A program made the position numbers and the translations under genes. Of a stretch of 64,000 bases of DNA, positions 26,168 to 36,234 are shown piece by piece; the stretch's first letter is position 1; each line of letters opens with the position of its first letter. Location: the NCBI GenBank assembly GCA_015060385.1, contig SUYO01000004.1, forward strand, positions 1-64,000, given 5' to 3'. The notes beneath the pieces are model-generated. The model worked only from the letters and a program-made list of their open reading frames with translations. It was not told the DNA's origin and did no database searches. The stretch is from Bacteroidales bacterium. GTDB lineage: Bacteria > Bacteroidota > Bacteroidia > Bacteroidales > UBA932.

Positions 26168-27094
26168 ATGGCACACATTGAGAATTTTGAAGTAAATATA
26201 AGGACCATCAGGGAAAAGGTTCCACAGTCCAGCCAGATAGGAATCGGGGACGATTTCTGTCTGATGGACATCAGATACGATGGAAGGCAGGAGAATTTCG
26301 GATATCCATGCAGGCTGGACGGCGTGGTAATGCTCTTCTGCATCAACGGTTCCATCAGCCTGTCCGTCAATCTGAACGAGCATGAGATAAAGCAAGGACA
26401 GCTCATCATCTGTACTGCAGGGGACATCGTGAAGGTATCAAGACTTGACGACTCAGGCTCTAAAGACTGGCGCTTCGTGATGCTTGCAATGTCCCACAAG
26501 TATGCATCTGAACTGAGAATAGATTTCAAGCACATACTTAATGAAGGGGTCATCCCTCTTGAAACGCCGGTCATCAGTCTTAATCAGAATACGCAGGAAA
26601 TACTTGGAGACCATCTGAAACTGATTGCCAGAATCGCTGCAGAAAAGGGAGAGATGTACAAGGATTCCGTGCGATCGCTTGTATCATCAATGGTCTCTGT
26701 TCTTGCAAACCAGTGGTTTGCTGAAATAGGTAATCTGAAAGCCGGAAGAGATGCGGGAAACGAAACCAGAAGCAGCCATAAAAGACTTGTCTTCGAGCAG
26801 TTTCTCAAGCTGGTATCCGAGAATTATTCGCAACATAGACAGATAACATTCTATGCTGACAGATTATGCCTGAGTCCTAAATACCTGTCAAAACTCGTCA
26901 AGGAGGTTTCCGGGAAATCTGCTCCTGAATGGATAGAATCTCATGTAATGCTTGAGGCTAAGCATCTTCTCAAATACTCACATATGTCTATAAAGGAAGT
27001 CGTATACAGGCTTAATTTCCCGAATCAGACAGCCTTCTATAAATACTTCAAGGCCCACACCGGAATGACGCCAACAGATTACAGGAATTCATAA
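26168..27094 (+). CDS. AraC family transcriptional regulator
   Basis: 308-residue regulator. Residues about 1-170 form a cupin-like sensing domain, and the last 100 residues hold the AraC double helix-turn-helix: ITFYADRLCLSPKYLSKLVKEVSGKSAPEWI and SIKEVVYRLNFPNQTAFYKYFKAHTGMTPTDYR. The frame is open back to a TTG at 26090, but the ATG at 26168 (MAHIENFEVNIRTI) gives the family's usual N-terminus. It could regulate the isomerase-like gene upstream or the phosphatidyltransferase gene 12 bp downstream. Confidence 0.88.
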   Translation: MAHIENFEVNIRTIREKVPQSSQIGIGDDFCLMDIRYDGRQENFGYPCRLDGVVMLFCINGSISLSVNLNEHEIKQGQLIICTAGDIVKVSRLDDSGSKDWRFVMLAMSHKYASELRIDFKHILNEGVIPLETPVISLNQNTQEILGDHLKLIARIAAEKGEMYKDSVRSLVSSMVSVLANQWFAEIGNLKAGRDAGNETRSSHKRLVFEQFLKLVSENYSQHRQITFYADRLCLSPKYLSKLVKEVSGKSAPEWIESHVMLEAKHLLKYSHMSIKEVVYRLNFPNQTAFYKYFKAHTGMTPTDYRNS

Positions 27095-27106
27095 ACATAT
27101 ATTGAG

Positions 27107-27814
27107 ATGGAACAGAACAAGGCAGATGCGGTGAGGATACAGACTTCTGTCCTTAACGCCCTTGAAAAGAAAGCATTGGTATGGCTGGCCGAACGTCAGC
27201 CCAGATGGGTCACATCTGACATTCTGACATACTTGGGTACTTTCGGTGCAGTCGTGATTGCCGCCGGATACATATTGTCTGCCTGGAACATCAATTTCCT
27301 CTGGCTCAGCTCATTGGGCTTTGTAATAAACTGGTACGGTGACTCTCTGGACGGTACCCTTGCAAGGGTCCGCAAGACACAGAGACCTGTATACGGCTAC
27401 TATCTTGACCATACGATAGACGCTATCAATGAGGTGATGATCTTCGTCGGAATCGGTCTGTCAGGTCTGATGCACCTTGAAATCGCGCTGCTGGCGCTGG
27501 TGATGTACCTCCTGATGACGATAAACGTCAGCATCAACGCCCACCTCAAGAAGGAGTTCAAGCTTACCTACGCCAGCATGGGACCGACAGAGTTCAGGAT
27601 CATAATGATAATGATAAACACCCTCTTTGCGGTGATCCGTCCGCTAAGAGAGTTCTCACACGAATTCGTACTGTTCGGCCATGACTTCACCTTCGGTGCT
27701 CTGGATTACATCGGAGTGGTCATAATCATAGTCCTCGCACTCATGCACCTTACGACTGTCCGCAAGGACATAAAGGACTACGCTGAGATGGATCCTATGC
27801 CCCGGAAAGACTGA
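27107..27814 (+). CDS. CDP-alcohol phosphatidyltransferase family protein
   Basis: 235-residue membrane enzyme with about six hydrophobic segments. The signature D-x2-DG-x2-AR-x(8-10)-G-x3-D-x3-D is visible as DSLDGTLARVRKTQRPVYG followed by YYLDHTID. Family members transfer a phosphoalcohol from a CDP-alcohol in phospholipid or inositol-lipid synthesis; the exact acceptor is unknown. It is 12 bp after the araC-type gene, a tight pairing that suggests cotranscription. It converges with the DUF4252 gene. Confidence 0.88.
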   Translation: MEQNKADAVRIQTSVLNALEKKALVWLAERQPRWVTSDILTYLGTFGAVVIAAGYILSAWNINFLWLSSLGFVINWYGDSLDGTLARVRKTQRPVYGYYLDHTIDAINEVMIFVGIGLSGLMHLEIALLALVMYLLMTINVSINAHLKKEFKLTYASMGPTEFRIIMIMINTLFAVIRPLREFSHEFVLFGHDFTFGALDYIGVVIIIVLALMHLTTVRKDIKDYAEMDPMPRKD

Positions 27815-27831
27815 CAGAATCCTGGTCCGGG

Positions 27832-28290
27832 TCATTTCTTCAACGCCAGGAGTTCCGAGTCTGTGAAGCTGCCGGACAGGCTGTTGAGGGAGTCTATGGC
27901 CGGATTGAATATCACGAGTTCGTCGACAGTTCCCGTCGGGCCGCGATGTATGTAGACATCCACTTCCCCATTCCTTGACGGCTGCTTTCCGTAGTATTCA
28001 TATGATCTGAGGGCCGCCTTCAGATCGTTCTCAAACATTGTCCGGACACTTTGGGAAGCATCCTGCATCTTCAGGATATAAAGTTCGTCGACATCCTTGG
28101 CAATCGGCGCCACCTGGGTGGACATGAGAAGCCTCCTTGCTAATACCATCCTCGCACCTTGGGCGATGAAATACCTCGACCCGCTTGTATCTTCATACTT
28201 GATTATCACCTTCTCCACAGCTGTCTGGGCAGAAAGTCCTGCGGCTGCTCCCAGCATCACCGCCAGTATCACTACGATCCTCTTCAACAT
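27832..28290 (-). CDS. DUF4252-like exported protein
   Basis: 152-residue protein with a signal peptide (MLKRIVVILAVMLGAAAGLSAQ). The mature part (VEKVIIKYEDTSGSRYFIAQGARMVLARRLL, then ELYILKMQDAS and VDVYIHRGPTGTVDELVIFNP) fits the small DUF4252 family of Bacteroidetes, function unknown. The start codon directly follows the T-run of a terminator hairpin (28291-28326), so its own transcription is unclear; it may be expressed by read-through from the xyl operon. Confidence 0.7.
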   Translation of the reverse strand: MLKRIVVILAVMLGAAAGLSAQTAVEKVIIKYEDTSGSRYFIAQGARMVLARRLLMSTQVAPIAKDVDELYILKMQDASQSVRTMFENDLKAALRSYEYYGKQPSRNGEVDVYIHRGPTGTVDELVIFNPAIDSLNSLSGSFTDSELLALKK

Positions 28291-28326
28291 AAAAATTCCA
28301 GCCGCAGACTAGACCGCGGCTGGAAT
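28291..28326 (-). terminator. Terminator of xylB-xylA-xylE
   Basis: ATTCCAGCCGC (28326-28316, minus strand) pairs perfectly with GCGGCTGGAAT (28305-28295), followed on the minus strand by TTTTT (28295-28291). The T-run ends immediately before the ATG of the next gene (28290). Confidence 0.88.
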
Positions 28327-28357
28327 CTATTTTCATTTTCCGTACCGAAAGCTGGAA

Positions 28358-29842
28358 TTATTTCTCCTTCTTCCAGAGTTTTGACATATCCTCGAGAGTC
28401 TTGCCCTTTGTCTCAGGAACAAGCTTCCACACGAAGAGAGCAGCAAGGACGCAGATCACTCCGTAAAGACCGTATGTAAACGCATGACCGAAGTTCTGGC
28501 CCATAGAGCCGAGGCTCATGTTGTACATAGGGAGGAATGTTGAAGATACGATGAAGTTGAAGATCCACTGGAATGCGACAGCGATCGCTACTGCAGCGCC
28601 ACGGATGGTGTTAGGGAAGATCTCTGAGATGAGTACCCAGCAGATAGGTCCCCAGCTGAACATGAACGATGCACTGTAGACCATGATGCTGATTACAGCA
28701 ACAACTGGAGGAAGAGCTGCAGATACGCTTGTCACAGCAACACCGGCAGCGCCAAGGGCCATACCGAGGGAGCCGACGATAAGAAGAGGCTTACGTCCGA
28801 TCTTCTCGACAGTGAAGATTGCGATGAGGGTGAAGGTGATGTTCACGACTCCCATGAGCACTGTCTGCATCATAGGGTTGCCCATTCCGAGCGATTCGAA
28901 TATACGAGGCGCGAAGTAGAGCACTGCGTTGATACCTACAGCCTGCTGGAACACGCTGAGCATGATGCCTACGAAGATTACAAGCCAGCCGTAAGTGAAG
29001 AGTTTCTCGGTCTTCTCTGTAACTGTAGCCTTGATGTCCGCAAGGATAGTCTGAGCCTTGGTCTTTCCGTTGATCTTACTGAGGATATAGAGAGCCTGCT
29101 CGTCCTTTCCTACCATTGCAAGGTAACGCGGAGTTTCAGGAACGAGGAAGAGGAGGAGTGTGAAGAGTCCCGCAGGAACAGCCTCGCTGAGGAACATGTA
29201 TCTCCATCCTGTTGAAATCATCCACTCAGCCTCACCCGGGTTCATGATCTGATAGATACCGTTGGCCATCTTCTGGATTGCAGGGGTGATGTTGTCACCG
29301 AGAATCAGGAAATTCACGAAGTAAACAACAAGCTGACCGAAGATGATTGCGAACTGGTTCCATGACACGAGGGTACCGCGAAGATTGCTTGGTGCCACCT
29401 CAGCGATGTACATAGGGCAGATTGCAGATGCAAGACCTACTCCGACACCACCGAGTACACGGTAGAGGTTGAAAGCGATAAGAAGCGAGAATGTAGGCTC
29501 ACCCTTAGGGAAGAAGAGGAACTCAGGGTCATATGATCCGAGAGCGGAAAGGAAGAAGAATACACCCGCCATGATGAGTGACTTCCTACGTCCCATTCTC
29601 GAAGCACATACTCCTGAGATTGCTGCACCGATGATACATCCGAGGAGGGCGCTTGATGATGTGATTCCGTGGAGGAAGTCGGTGTATACGAAATCCTTTG
29701 CACCGATGAAGAAGGCCTGAAGACCCTTCTCGGCTCCAGAGATCACAGCTGTATCATATCCGAACAGGAGACCTCCGATAACGGCAACGAGAACAATCGA
29801 AAAGAGATAGCTCTTGCTGCCTTTGTCATTTACGTTAGTCAT
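28358..29842 (-). CDS. xylE: D-xylose:H+ symporter, MFS sugar porter
   Basis: 494-residue, 12-segment sugar porter. Family motifs are visible: GFGYDTAVISGAEKG-like start (LLFGYDTAVISGAEKGLQ), SRMGRRKSLI, VPETPRYL, the QQAVGINAVLYFAP sugar-binding segment and C-terminal VPETKGKTLEDM. These match XylE. It is the third gene after xylB and xylA, so it imports xylose for the same pathway. A block of palindromic repeats separates it from xylA, and a strong terminator follows. Confidence 0.92.
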   Translation of the reverse strand: MTNVNDKGSKSYLFSIVLVAVIGGLLFGYDTAVISGAEKGLQAFFIGAKDFVYTDFLHGITSSSALLGCIIGAAISGVCASRMGRRKSLIMAGVFFFLSALGSYDPEFLFFPKGEPTFSLLIAFNLYRVLGGVGVGLASAICPMYIAEVAPSNLRGTLVSWNQFAIIFGQLVVYFVNFLILGDNITPAIQKMANGIYQIMNPGEAEWMISTGWRYMFLSEAVPAGLFTLLLFLVPETPRYLAMVGKDEQALYILSKINGKTKAQTILADIKATVTEKTEKLFTYGWLVIFVGIMLSVFQQAVGINAVLYFAPRIFESLGMGNPMMQTVLMGVVNITFTLIAIFTVEKIGRKPLLIVGSLGMALGAAGVAVTSVSAALPPVVAVISIMVYSASFMFSWGPICWVLISEIFPNTIRGAAVAIAVAFQWIFNFIVSSTFLPMYNMSLGSMGQNFGHAFTYGLYGVICVLAALFVWKLVPETKGKTLEDMSKLWKKEK

Positions 29843-29878
29843 AGTTGAAAATTATGTAAGGTGGTTTTTATAAAAGAG

Positions 29879-29960
29879 ATCCCCGGTCAAGCCGGGGATG
29901 ACTTTCGTCCGGACAAGCCGGGAATGACTTTAGTGCGTCATTGCCGGCTGGCCGGCAATC
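29879..29960. repeat. Cluster of three REP-like palindromic units (xylA-xylE gap)
   Basis: Unit 1 pairs ATCCCCGG (29879-29886) with CCGGGGAT (29892-29899). Unit 2 is a near copy (CCGGACAAGCCGGGAATGAC, from 29909). Unit 3 pairs ATTGCCGGC (29940-29948) with GCCGGCAAT (29951-29959). The shared CCGGxCAAGCCGGGxATGAC pattern looks like a genome-dispersed REP-type element. Placed 3' of xylA it could stabilise that message or reduce xylE expression. Confidence 0.7.
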
Positions 29961-29963
29961 CGA

Positions 29964-31280
29964 TTAGCAATACATATTGAGGATAGCCTCGTAAAGCTCC
30001 TGCTTTCCAGAAGTCAGCTTAGGCTCGTCAACCTGCTTTCCGTAAGCGTAAACGTCCTCAAGAGTAAGCTTGCCCTCTTCGAACTCCTTACCCTTGCCAG
30101 AATCGAATGAAGCATAACGCTCAGCAAGCATCTTCTTGTATGGGCTCTCCTCGAGAAGTGCAGCTGCGCTCTCGAGAGCACGTGCCATAGCGTCCATACC
30201 TGCGATGTGTGCGATGAAGATGTCCTCAAGGTCAGTTGAGTTACGACGTGTCTTAGCGTCGAAGTTAGTACCACCGTTTCCGAGTCCGCCACCACGGATG
30301 ATCTGCATCATAGCCTGAGTGAGCTCGTAGTTGTCGATAGGGAACTGGTCTGTATCCCAACCGTTCTGGTAGTCACCACGGTTAGCGTCGATAGAACCGA
30401 GCATATCGTTGTCAACAGCAACAGCAAGCTCGTGCTCGAATGTGTGACCTGCGAGAGTAGCGTGGTTAACCTCGATGTTCACCTTGAAGTCCTTCTCAAG
30501 ACCGTGTGCCTTAAGGAAGCCGATCACTGTCTCAGTGTCAACATCGTACTGATGCTTTGAAGGCTCCATTGGCTTAGGCTCGATGAGGAATGTTCCTGTG
30601 AAGCCCTTTGAACGAGCGTAGTCACGAGCGAGTGTAAGCATCTGTGCAAGGTGCTCCTTCTCTCTCTTCTGGTCTGTGTTGAGAAGGCTCATGTAACCCT
30701 CACGACCACCCCAGAACACGTAGTTTGTACCACCGAGCTCGATAGTAGCGTCGATAGCGTTCTTGATCTGAACGGCAGCGCGAGCTACAACGTCGAAATC
30801 AGGGTTTGTAGCAGCACCGTTCATGTAACGCTTGTTACCGAACACGTTAGCTGTTCCCCAAAGAAGCTTGATACCAGTCTCAGCCTGCTTCTCCTTAAGG
30901 TAAGCTACAACCTCCTTAAGGTTAGCCTCGTACTCCTCAACGTTTGCACCCTCAGAAACGAGGTCTACATCGTGGAAGCAGTAGTACTCGATACCCATCT
31001 TCTGCATGAACTCGAAACCTGCGTCTACCTTATCCTTAGCTGCCTGTACAGGGCAAGATGCTGTGTTCCAAGGGAAAGTCTTAGTACCGCCACCGAACTG
31101 GTCAGCGCCCTCTGCACAGAGAGTGTGCCACCAAGCCATAGCGAACTTGAGCCACTCAGCCATAGTCTTGCCGAGAACAACCTTCTTAGCGTCATAATAA
31201 CGGAAAGCCATTGGGTTCTTGCTCTCCTTGCCTTCGAACTGGATCTTACCGATACCAGGGAAAAATTCTTTTGTTGCCAT
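29964..31280 (-). CDS. xylA: Xylose isomerase
   Basis: 438-residue enzyme converting D-xylose to D-xylulose in the cytoplasm. The catalytic and metal-binding segments are clear: YCFHDVDLV (His and Asp of the catalytic pair), [32 protein letters not shown] and [17 protein letters not shown]. The length matches class II isomerases. It is the middle gene of xylB-xylA-xylE. Its codons are uniform and strongly biased, suggesting high expression. Confidence 0.98.
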   Translation of the reverse strand: MATKEFFPGIGKIQFEGKESKNPMAFRYYDAKKVVLGKTMAEWLKFAMAWWHTLCAEGADQFGGGTKTFPWNTASCPVQAAKDKVDAGFEFMQKMGIEYYCFHDVDLVSEGANVEEYEANLKEVVAYLKEKQAETGIKLLWGTANVFGNKRYMNGAATNPDFDVVARAAVQIKNAIDATIELGGTNYVFWGGREGYMSLLNTDQKREKEHLAQMLTLARDYARSKGFTGTFLIEPKPMEPSKHQYDVDTETVIGFLKAHGLEKDFKVNIEVNHATLAGHTFEHELAVAVDNDMLGSIDANRGDYQNGWDTDQFPIDNYELTQAMMQIIRGGGLGNGGTNFDAKTRRNSTDLEDIFIAHIAGMDAMARALESAAALLEESPYKKMLAERYASFDSGKGKEFEEGKLTLEDVYAYGKQVDEPKLTSGKQELYEAILNMYC

Positions 31281-31318
31281 AATTTTAAGTGAAATAAATG
31301 TGTTAGTATGATTTGTAT

Positions 31319-32794
31319 TTATGATAATCTTGATTTCCAGGTCTCGTATGCGTCTGCGTAAGCCTGAGCATCAGCAGCAGAAGGTTCGATTACAGCGAGC
31401 TTCTCGAGAGTAGCGAATGCCTCGTTGTTGTCCTTATATATACCTGCTCCGATACCTGCACCCTTTGCAGCACCTACAGAACCGTCAGTGTCGTACAGAT
31501 CGATGACAGCGCCTGTAACTCCAGCGAGAGTATCACGGAAGATAGGGCTGAGGAACATGTTCGCATGACCTGCGTGGATCTTGCTTACGTTCATGCCCAT
31601 CTGCTCCATCACCTCGATACCGTACTTGAACGAGAACACGATACCCTCCTGAGCTGCGCGGAGAAGGTGTGACTTGTTGTGTACGTTGAAGTTCACGCCG
31701 TGGATCGATGCACCCACTTCCCTGTTCTCGAGCATACGCTCCGCACCGTTTCCGAAAGGAAGGATGCTTACGCCTGCGCTGCCGATAGGAGCCTGCGCCG
31801 CAACGTCGTTCATGTCTGCATAAGAGATTCCTTCAGGAGCCACGTTCCTCTTCATCCATGAGTTGAGGATACCTGTACCGTTGATGCAGAGAAGAACTCC
31901 GAGACGGGTCTGCTCAGCTGTATGGTTTACGTGTGCAAATGTGTTCACACGTGACTTAGGATCATAGTTCACATCTCCGAGGACTCCGTAAACAACTCCT
32001 GAAGTACCAGCTGTCGAAGCGATTTCACCAGGGTTGAATACATTGAGAGAGAGAGCGTTGTTAGGCTGGTCACCGCCACGGTATGTGATAGGGGTTCCCT
32101 CAGCAAGACCAAGCTCTGCAGCAGCTGCAGCGCTTACCCTGCCCTGCTCAGAGAAAGTAGGACGGATCTCTGGAATAAGGGAGCTGTCGATGCCGTAGTA
32201 GTCAAGAAGCATCTTTGAAACAGCATTCTCCTTGAAATCCCAGAACATACCCTCTGAGAGTCCTGAAACTGTAGTACAGATCTCGCCGCTGAGCTTCATT
32301 GCGATATAGTCGCCAGGAAGCATGATCTTGTAGATCTTTGCGTAGAGCTCAGGTTCGTTCTCCTTTACCCATGCAAGCTTTGAAGCTGTGAAGTTGCCGG
32401 GAGAGTTGAGAAGGTGAGAGAGGCAGTTCTCATGTCCGAGAGTGTCAAACGCGTTCTGACCGTAAGGTACGGCGCGTGAGTCACACCATATGATTGAAGG
32501 ACGAAGTACGTTCATGTCCTTGTCAACGCATACCAGACCATGCATCTGATAAGAGATACCGATAGCCTTGATGTCTTTTGGATCTGCTCCTGACGCTGCA
32601 AGGATGTCAGCAGTCGCCTGCTTGAGATATTCCCACCATGAAGATGGTTCCTGCTCAGCCCAACCCTTCTTTACTGCAAGGATAGGAGCCTCAGACTTTG
32701 GATAGAATGCCGACGCAGCGCACTTTCCGCTTTCTGCGTCCACGATGCTCGCCTTTACTGACGAACTTCCGATATCATAACCTAATAGATACAT
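31319..32794 (-). CDS. xylB: Xylulokinase
   Basis: 491-residue FGGY-family kinase phosphorylating D-xylulose to xylulose-5-phosphate for the pentose phosphate pathway. It starts [18 protein letters not shown] (phosphate-binding loop), has [11 protein letters not shown], the [31 protein letters not shown] region and a C-terminal [13 protein letters not shown]. First gene of the xyl operon, 38 bp before xylA. Confidence 0.95.
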   Translation of the reverse strand: MYLLGYDIGSSSVKASIVDAESGKCAASAFYPKSEAPILAVKKGWAEQEPSSWWEYLKQATADILAASGADPKDIKAIGISYQMHGLVCVDKDMNVLRPSIIWCDSRAVPYGQNAFDTLGHENCLSHLLNSPGNFTASKLAWVKENEPELYAKIYKIMLPGDYIAMKLSGEICTTVSGLSEGMFWDFKENAVSKMLLDYYGIDSSLIPEIRPTFSEQGRVSAAAAAELGLAEGTPITYRGGDQPNNALSLNVFNPGEIASTAGTSGVVYGVLGDVNYDPKSRVNTFAHVNHTAEQTRLGVLLCINGTGILNSWMKRNVAPEGISYADMNDVAAQAPIGSAGVSILPFGNGAERMLENREVGASIHGVNFNVHNKSHLLRAAQEGIVFSFKYGIEVMEQMGMNVSKIHAGHANMFLSPIFRDTLAGVTGAVIDLYDTDGSVGAAKGAGIGAGIYKDNNEAFATLEKLAVIEPSAADAQAYADAYETWKSRLS

Positions 32795-32840
32795 GTTGTT
32801 AGTTTTAGTGATTCAATAAAATGATGCATTTACATCTATG

Positions 32841-32873
32841 CAAATTTATACAATGTTGACGTAACTTCAGCAA
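32841..32873 (-). promoter_or_regulatory. Promoter of the xyl operon with possible operator
   Basis: Minus-strand -7 TAAATTTG (32848-32841) lies about 46 bp upstream of the xylB start. Directly upstream is an imperfect dyad, GTTG (32855-32858) and CAAC (32871-32874) around 12 bp, in the spacer/-33 zone; a Nudix regulator encoded next door could bind there. The dyad is weak. Confidence 0.5.
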
Positions 32874-32936
32874 CTTTGTGCCAAAAATACGCTAAGTAAC
32901 ATCTTAATTATTTAATATACAATATATTAAACCTTA

Positions 32937-33674
32937 CTAAAATGTAAAGATTTTTACTATATCCGGCTTCTTCTTTCCGAACGCACTCCTGTTCAGCACA
33001 TATAGTTTCGCCGGTTTATGGTTGACGTTGGTCTCCATCTCGCCGGTCTCGACAAGGACTCCGGATGCGAAAAGCTTCTTGCGGAAGTTCCTGTTGTCTA
33101 TCTCTACTCCGAATATCGCTTCAAGAAGATTCTGCAGCTGACGCACTGTGAACTTCTTCGGAAGAAGGTTGAATGCGATAGGTGACAGAAGTATCTCCTT
33201 CTGAAGTACCGTAAGCGCATCTGACAGGATTTCCATATGGTCCATGATCAGATGGTGGATATCATCGACATTGACCCACACGGCTCCCTGTCTGCGGGTG
33301 TAGTTTATCATACCCTGGTCAAGCTTTACAAGAGCATAATATCCCACGGTCACCACTCTTACGGTATGGATTCCATGATACTGCCCTATCCATGCGAGTT
33401 CTGATTCATCGACTCTCTTCGGGTCGGAAAAGATCGAGGTCTGCTTAAGGTACAGACCCTTCAGACCGGTACTTCCCTCCAGCACCCTGGAAGCTGCTTC
33501 CGGCAGTGTCTCGTTCTCACGAATCATCGCGCCGGGAAGCTTGAGTTCCTTGTCATGGTACAGCGGGTCGGCAGTACGTCGTCTCACAAGGAGTACCTTG
33601 ATATTCACTCCGTCAAATCCGAAGATTGCACAATCTACGGATATGGCGGAGTTGGTCTGTACATTTGCTGTCAT
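32937..33674 (-). CDS. Nudix-domain sugar-responsive transcriptional regulator
   Basis: 245-residue protein with an N-terminal Nudix fold (about 8-150) and a C-terminal winged helix (LNRSAF region, RKKLFASGVLVETGEMETNVNHKPAKLYVLN). The Nudix box region GAMIRENETLPEAASRVLEGSTGL lacks the catalytic REx2EE pattern, as in NrtR/AraR-type regulators that sense sugar or nucleotide ligands. Such proteins control pentose genes in Bacteroides. It sits between the GH95 gene (3 bp upstream) and xylB, so it likely controls xylose uptake. Confidence 0.85.
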   Translation of the reverse strand: MTANVQTNSAISVDCAIFGFDGVNIKVLLVRRRTADPLYHDKELKLPGAMIRENETLPEAASRVLEGSTGLKGLYLKQTSIFSDPKRVDESELAWIGQYHGIHTVRVVTVGYYALVKLDQGMINYTRRQGAVWVNVDDIHHLIMDHMEILSDALTVLQKEILLSPIAFNLLPKKFTVRQLQNLLEAIFGVEIDNRNFRKKLFASGVLVETGEMETNVNHKPAKLYVLNRSAFGKKKPDIVKIFTF

Positions 33675-33677
33675 CTG

Positions 33678-36137
33678 CTACTTGGCAACGAATACATATT
33701 CCTTACCTGCTGTCGTAGCTACATCATAAAGATAAGTGTCTTCCATCGGCACAAGTTCGAGAGCAGCCTCCTTTGAGATGAGTGGCTCTGCAACCTCTGG
33801 AACAGCATAGTATGGGTTAGGATTTACGCCTTCTGCAGAAGCGAGGGCCTTTCCGTCCTTCATCACAAGCTGGTCAGCCGTCCTGATGCGGAGGTTTCCG
33901 CCGAGCTGTGACTTCACCTTGAGCATGGTCACCTTGCCATCCTTCCACTCGATATCCACTACAAAGCCGCCGCGTGCAACAAGACCGCTTACCTTACCGT
34001 CAGCCCATCTGTCAGGCACTGAAGGAAGCACATGAAGCGTTCCGTCGTGGCTCTGAAGCATCATTTCGGCTATACCGGCAGCACATCCGAAGTTTCCGTC
34101 GATCTGGAAAGGAGGATGGGCATCGAAGAGGTTGGGATATGTACCGCCTTTGCCCCAGAATCCTGTGCTTCCTGCAGGACTCAGCTGATCGGTGATGAGC
34201 TTGTATGCCCTGTTTCCGTCAAGAAGTCTTGCCCAGAGGCATACCTTCCAGCCCATTGACCATCCTGTAGCAGGGTCTCCGCGGTAGTTGAGGGAGTTGC
34301 GTGCTGCAGCAAAGAGTTCAGGAGTCCTCCATGGAGAAATCTGGTTGCCAGGGAATAGTCCGTAGAGATGTGAGACATGACGGTGGTGGTCATCAGGATT
34401 GTCCCAGTCATACATCCACTCCTGGAGCTGGGCGTGCTTTCCGATCTGCATAGGAGCCATCTTTTCCATAAGGGCAGCAAGAGTATTTGCAAAGTCCGCA
34501 TCAACTCCAAGAAGTTCAGTCGCTGTGATCACGTTGCCGAAGAGTTCGGAAACCATCTGATTGTCCATGGTTGTTCCGGCACATACGGTAACATCGCCAG
34601 GATCGCGCATGAATGCATTTTCAGGAGAATTCGAAGGAGCCACCACAAGCCAGCCATGGTCCGGTTCCTCGATCATGAAGTCCACGAAGAACTCTGCAGC
34701 TCCCTTCATTACAGGATAGACATCTGCAAGGAAGTCCTTGTCACCGGTATGGAGATAATGCTCCCAGAGGTGGCGGCAGAACCATGCACCGCCTGTAGGC
34801 CACATTCCTGATGCGGCGAAATCCACCGGACCCGTGATTCTCCAGATGTCGGTATTATGATGGAGGACCCAGCCGCGGGCTCCATACATGATGCGTGCCG
34901 TCTCCGCTCCTGTCTGAGCTACTTCCTTTGCCATCTGGATGAACGGTTCATGAAGCTCGGAGAGATTAGTGATCTCGGCAGGCCAGTAGTTCATCTCTAC
35001 GTTGATGTTCGTGGTATACTTGCTGTCCCACGCAGGGTTCAGGCCGTCAGCCCAGATTCCCTGAAGGTTTGCAGGCTGTCCTCCCGGCTGCGAGCTGCAG
35101 ATAAGGAGGTAACGGCCGAACTGGAAGTAGAGTTCCACCAGCTGAGGATCGTCCCCTGCCGCGAAATCCTTTACTCTTACATCTGTGGTAGCTGAAGCTG
35201 CAGGGGTCGTGCCGAGATCAAGCTCTACCCTGTCGAAGTATTCCCTGTACTGTGCCACATGAGCCTTCTTCATTGAAGCATATTTCCTTGAAGAAGCTGC
35301 ATTGAGAATTTCTGAAGCCTCCTTGTCGGCATCTGCAGAGATATCCTTGTAATTCACGAAGCTTGTACCGGTAGAAACCAGGACAGTAGCCTCGTCTGCG
35401 CCTGAAAGCGAAAGTCCGGCTTCAGAAGCCGTAAGTTCTCCTCCCTTGTGAACTATCCTTACACGGGTAGTATACTCCACCTTGCCCTCGAGACCTTCCA
35501 TGCTTCCGGTTACAGCCCTCAATACGATGTCGCCATCCTCAACTGCAACCGTATGCTTCTTCTGAGGAGTGACGAGCGAGGTGTTGAAGGTAACCTTGCC
35601 TTTCTCGGAAGCGGTAAGGTTCACGGCTACTACATCATCAGCAAAGGCCGAGATGACCTCTCTGCCATATTCCACACCGTCTACCTTATATCTGACAGAA
35701 GCAACCGCGTCAGAGATGTCAAGGTCGCGATAGAAATCGGAATAATTCTCATGGCCGGGAAATTCAAGATACAGGTCACCTACGCTCTGATATGACATTC
35801 CATGGTTCACCTTGAAGAAGATCTTCTGGTCCACCATATCCTGGGCGGCCCTGTACTTGCCGTCAAAGATAAGCTTGCGGATCTCGTCGATGGCTCCGGG
35901 TTCTACCGAAGGATTGGCGTTGCTGTTTGGCTGACCTGCCCATACAGTCTCTTCATTGAGCTGGAGATGTTCCTTTGCAGGGTCGCCGAAGACCATTGCT
36001 CCCAATCTTCCGTTACCTACCGGAAGCGCCTCCGTCCAGCGCTGAGCCGGCTCATCATACCATAGTTTCAGGTCAGTTTCCTTTTCCTGTACACATGCCG
36101 TCACCAGAAGGGCGACAGCAAAAAGCATCTTTTTCAT
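33678..36137 (-). CDS. Glycoside hydrolase family 95 (alpha-L-fucosidase/galactosidase)
   Basis: 819-residue lipoprotein (MKKMLFAVALLVTAC lipobox). The start PAQRWTEALPVGNGRLGAMVFGDP, the central GIWADGLNPAWDSKYTTNIN followed by EMNYWPAE, and VAPSNSPEN are GH95 hallmarks. Known GH95 enzymes release terminal alpha-L-fucose, and one from the Bacteroides ovatus xylan system acts on L-galactose side chains of complex xylan. Given the surrounding xylan genes, the latter role is plausible here; the sequence alone does not settle it. It is 3 bp upstream of the Nudix regulator gene. Confidence 0.9.
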   Translation of the reverse strand: MKKMLFAVALLVTACVQEKETDLKLWYDEPAQRWTEALPVGNGRLGAMVFGDPAKEHLQLNEETVWAGQPNSNANPSVEPGAIDEIRKLIFDGKYRAAQDMVDQKIFFKVNHGMSYQSVGDLYLEFPGHENYSDFYRDLDISDAVASVRYKVDGVEYGREVISAFADDVVAVNLTASEKGKVTFNTSLVTPQKKHTVAVEDGDIVLRAVTGSMEGLEGKVEYTTRVRIVHKGGELTASEAGLSLSGADEATVLVSTGTSFVNYKDISADADKEASEILNAASSRKYASMKKAHVAQYREYFDRVELDLGTTPAASATTDVRVKDFAAGDDPQLVELYFQFGRYLLICSSQPGGQPANLQGIWADGLNPAWDSKYTTNINVEMNYWPAEITNLSELHEPFIQMAKEVAQTGAETARIMYGARGWVLHHNTDIWRITGPVDFAASGMWPTGGAWFCRHLWEHYLHTGDKDFLADVYPVMKGAAEFFVDFMIEEPDHGWLVVAPSNSPENAFMRDPGDVTVCAGTTMDNQMVSELFGNVITATELLGVDADFANTLAALMEKMAPMQIGKHAQLQEWMYDWDNPDDHHRHVSHLYGLFPGNQISPWRTPELFAAARNSLNYRGDPATGWSMGWKVCLWARLLDGNRAYKLITDQLSPAGSTGFWGKGGTYPNLFDAHPPFQIDGNFGCAAGIAEMMLQSHDGTLHVLPSVPDRWADGKVSGLVARGGFVVDIEWKDGKVTMLKVKSQLGGNLRIRTADQLVMKDGKALASAEGVNPNPYYAVPEVAEPLISKEAALELVPMEDTYLYDVATTAGKEYVFVAK

Positions 36138-36161
36138 AGTGTCATTATTATTTGTGGTCTA

Positions 36162-36169
36162 CAAATATA
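36162..36169 (-). promoter_or_regulatory. Promoter (-7) of GH95-regulator operon
   Basis: Minus-strand TATATTTG (36169-36162) lies 24 bp upstream of the GH95 start and fits the consensus. Confidence 0.7.
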
Positions 36170-36234
36170 ATGATAATACACAAGAGAAAGATGCTTTCGT
36201 ACTGCTAATTCTTGCAAATTTGATTCAAAATCAA

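Noticed and set aside
29879..29960. CRISPR array
   Set aside because: Units are palindromic, adjacent without unique spacers and only three in number; this fits REP-like repeats.
30651..31292. 213-codon open frame on the plus strand
   Set aside because: It is antisense to the well-supported xylA gene, is rich in Val/Leu/Ser from codon mirroring, and has no promoter or recognisable protein features.
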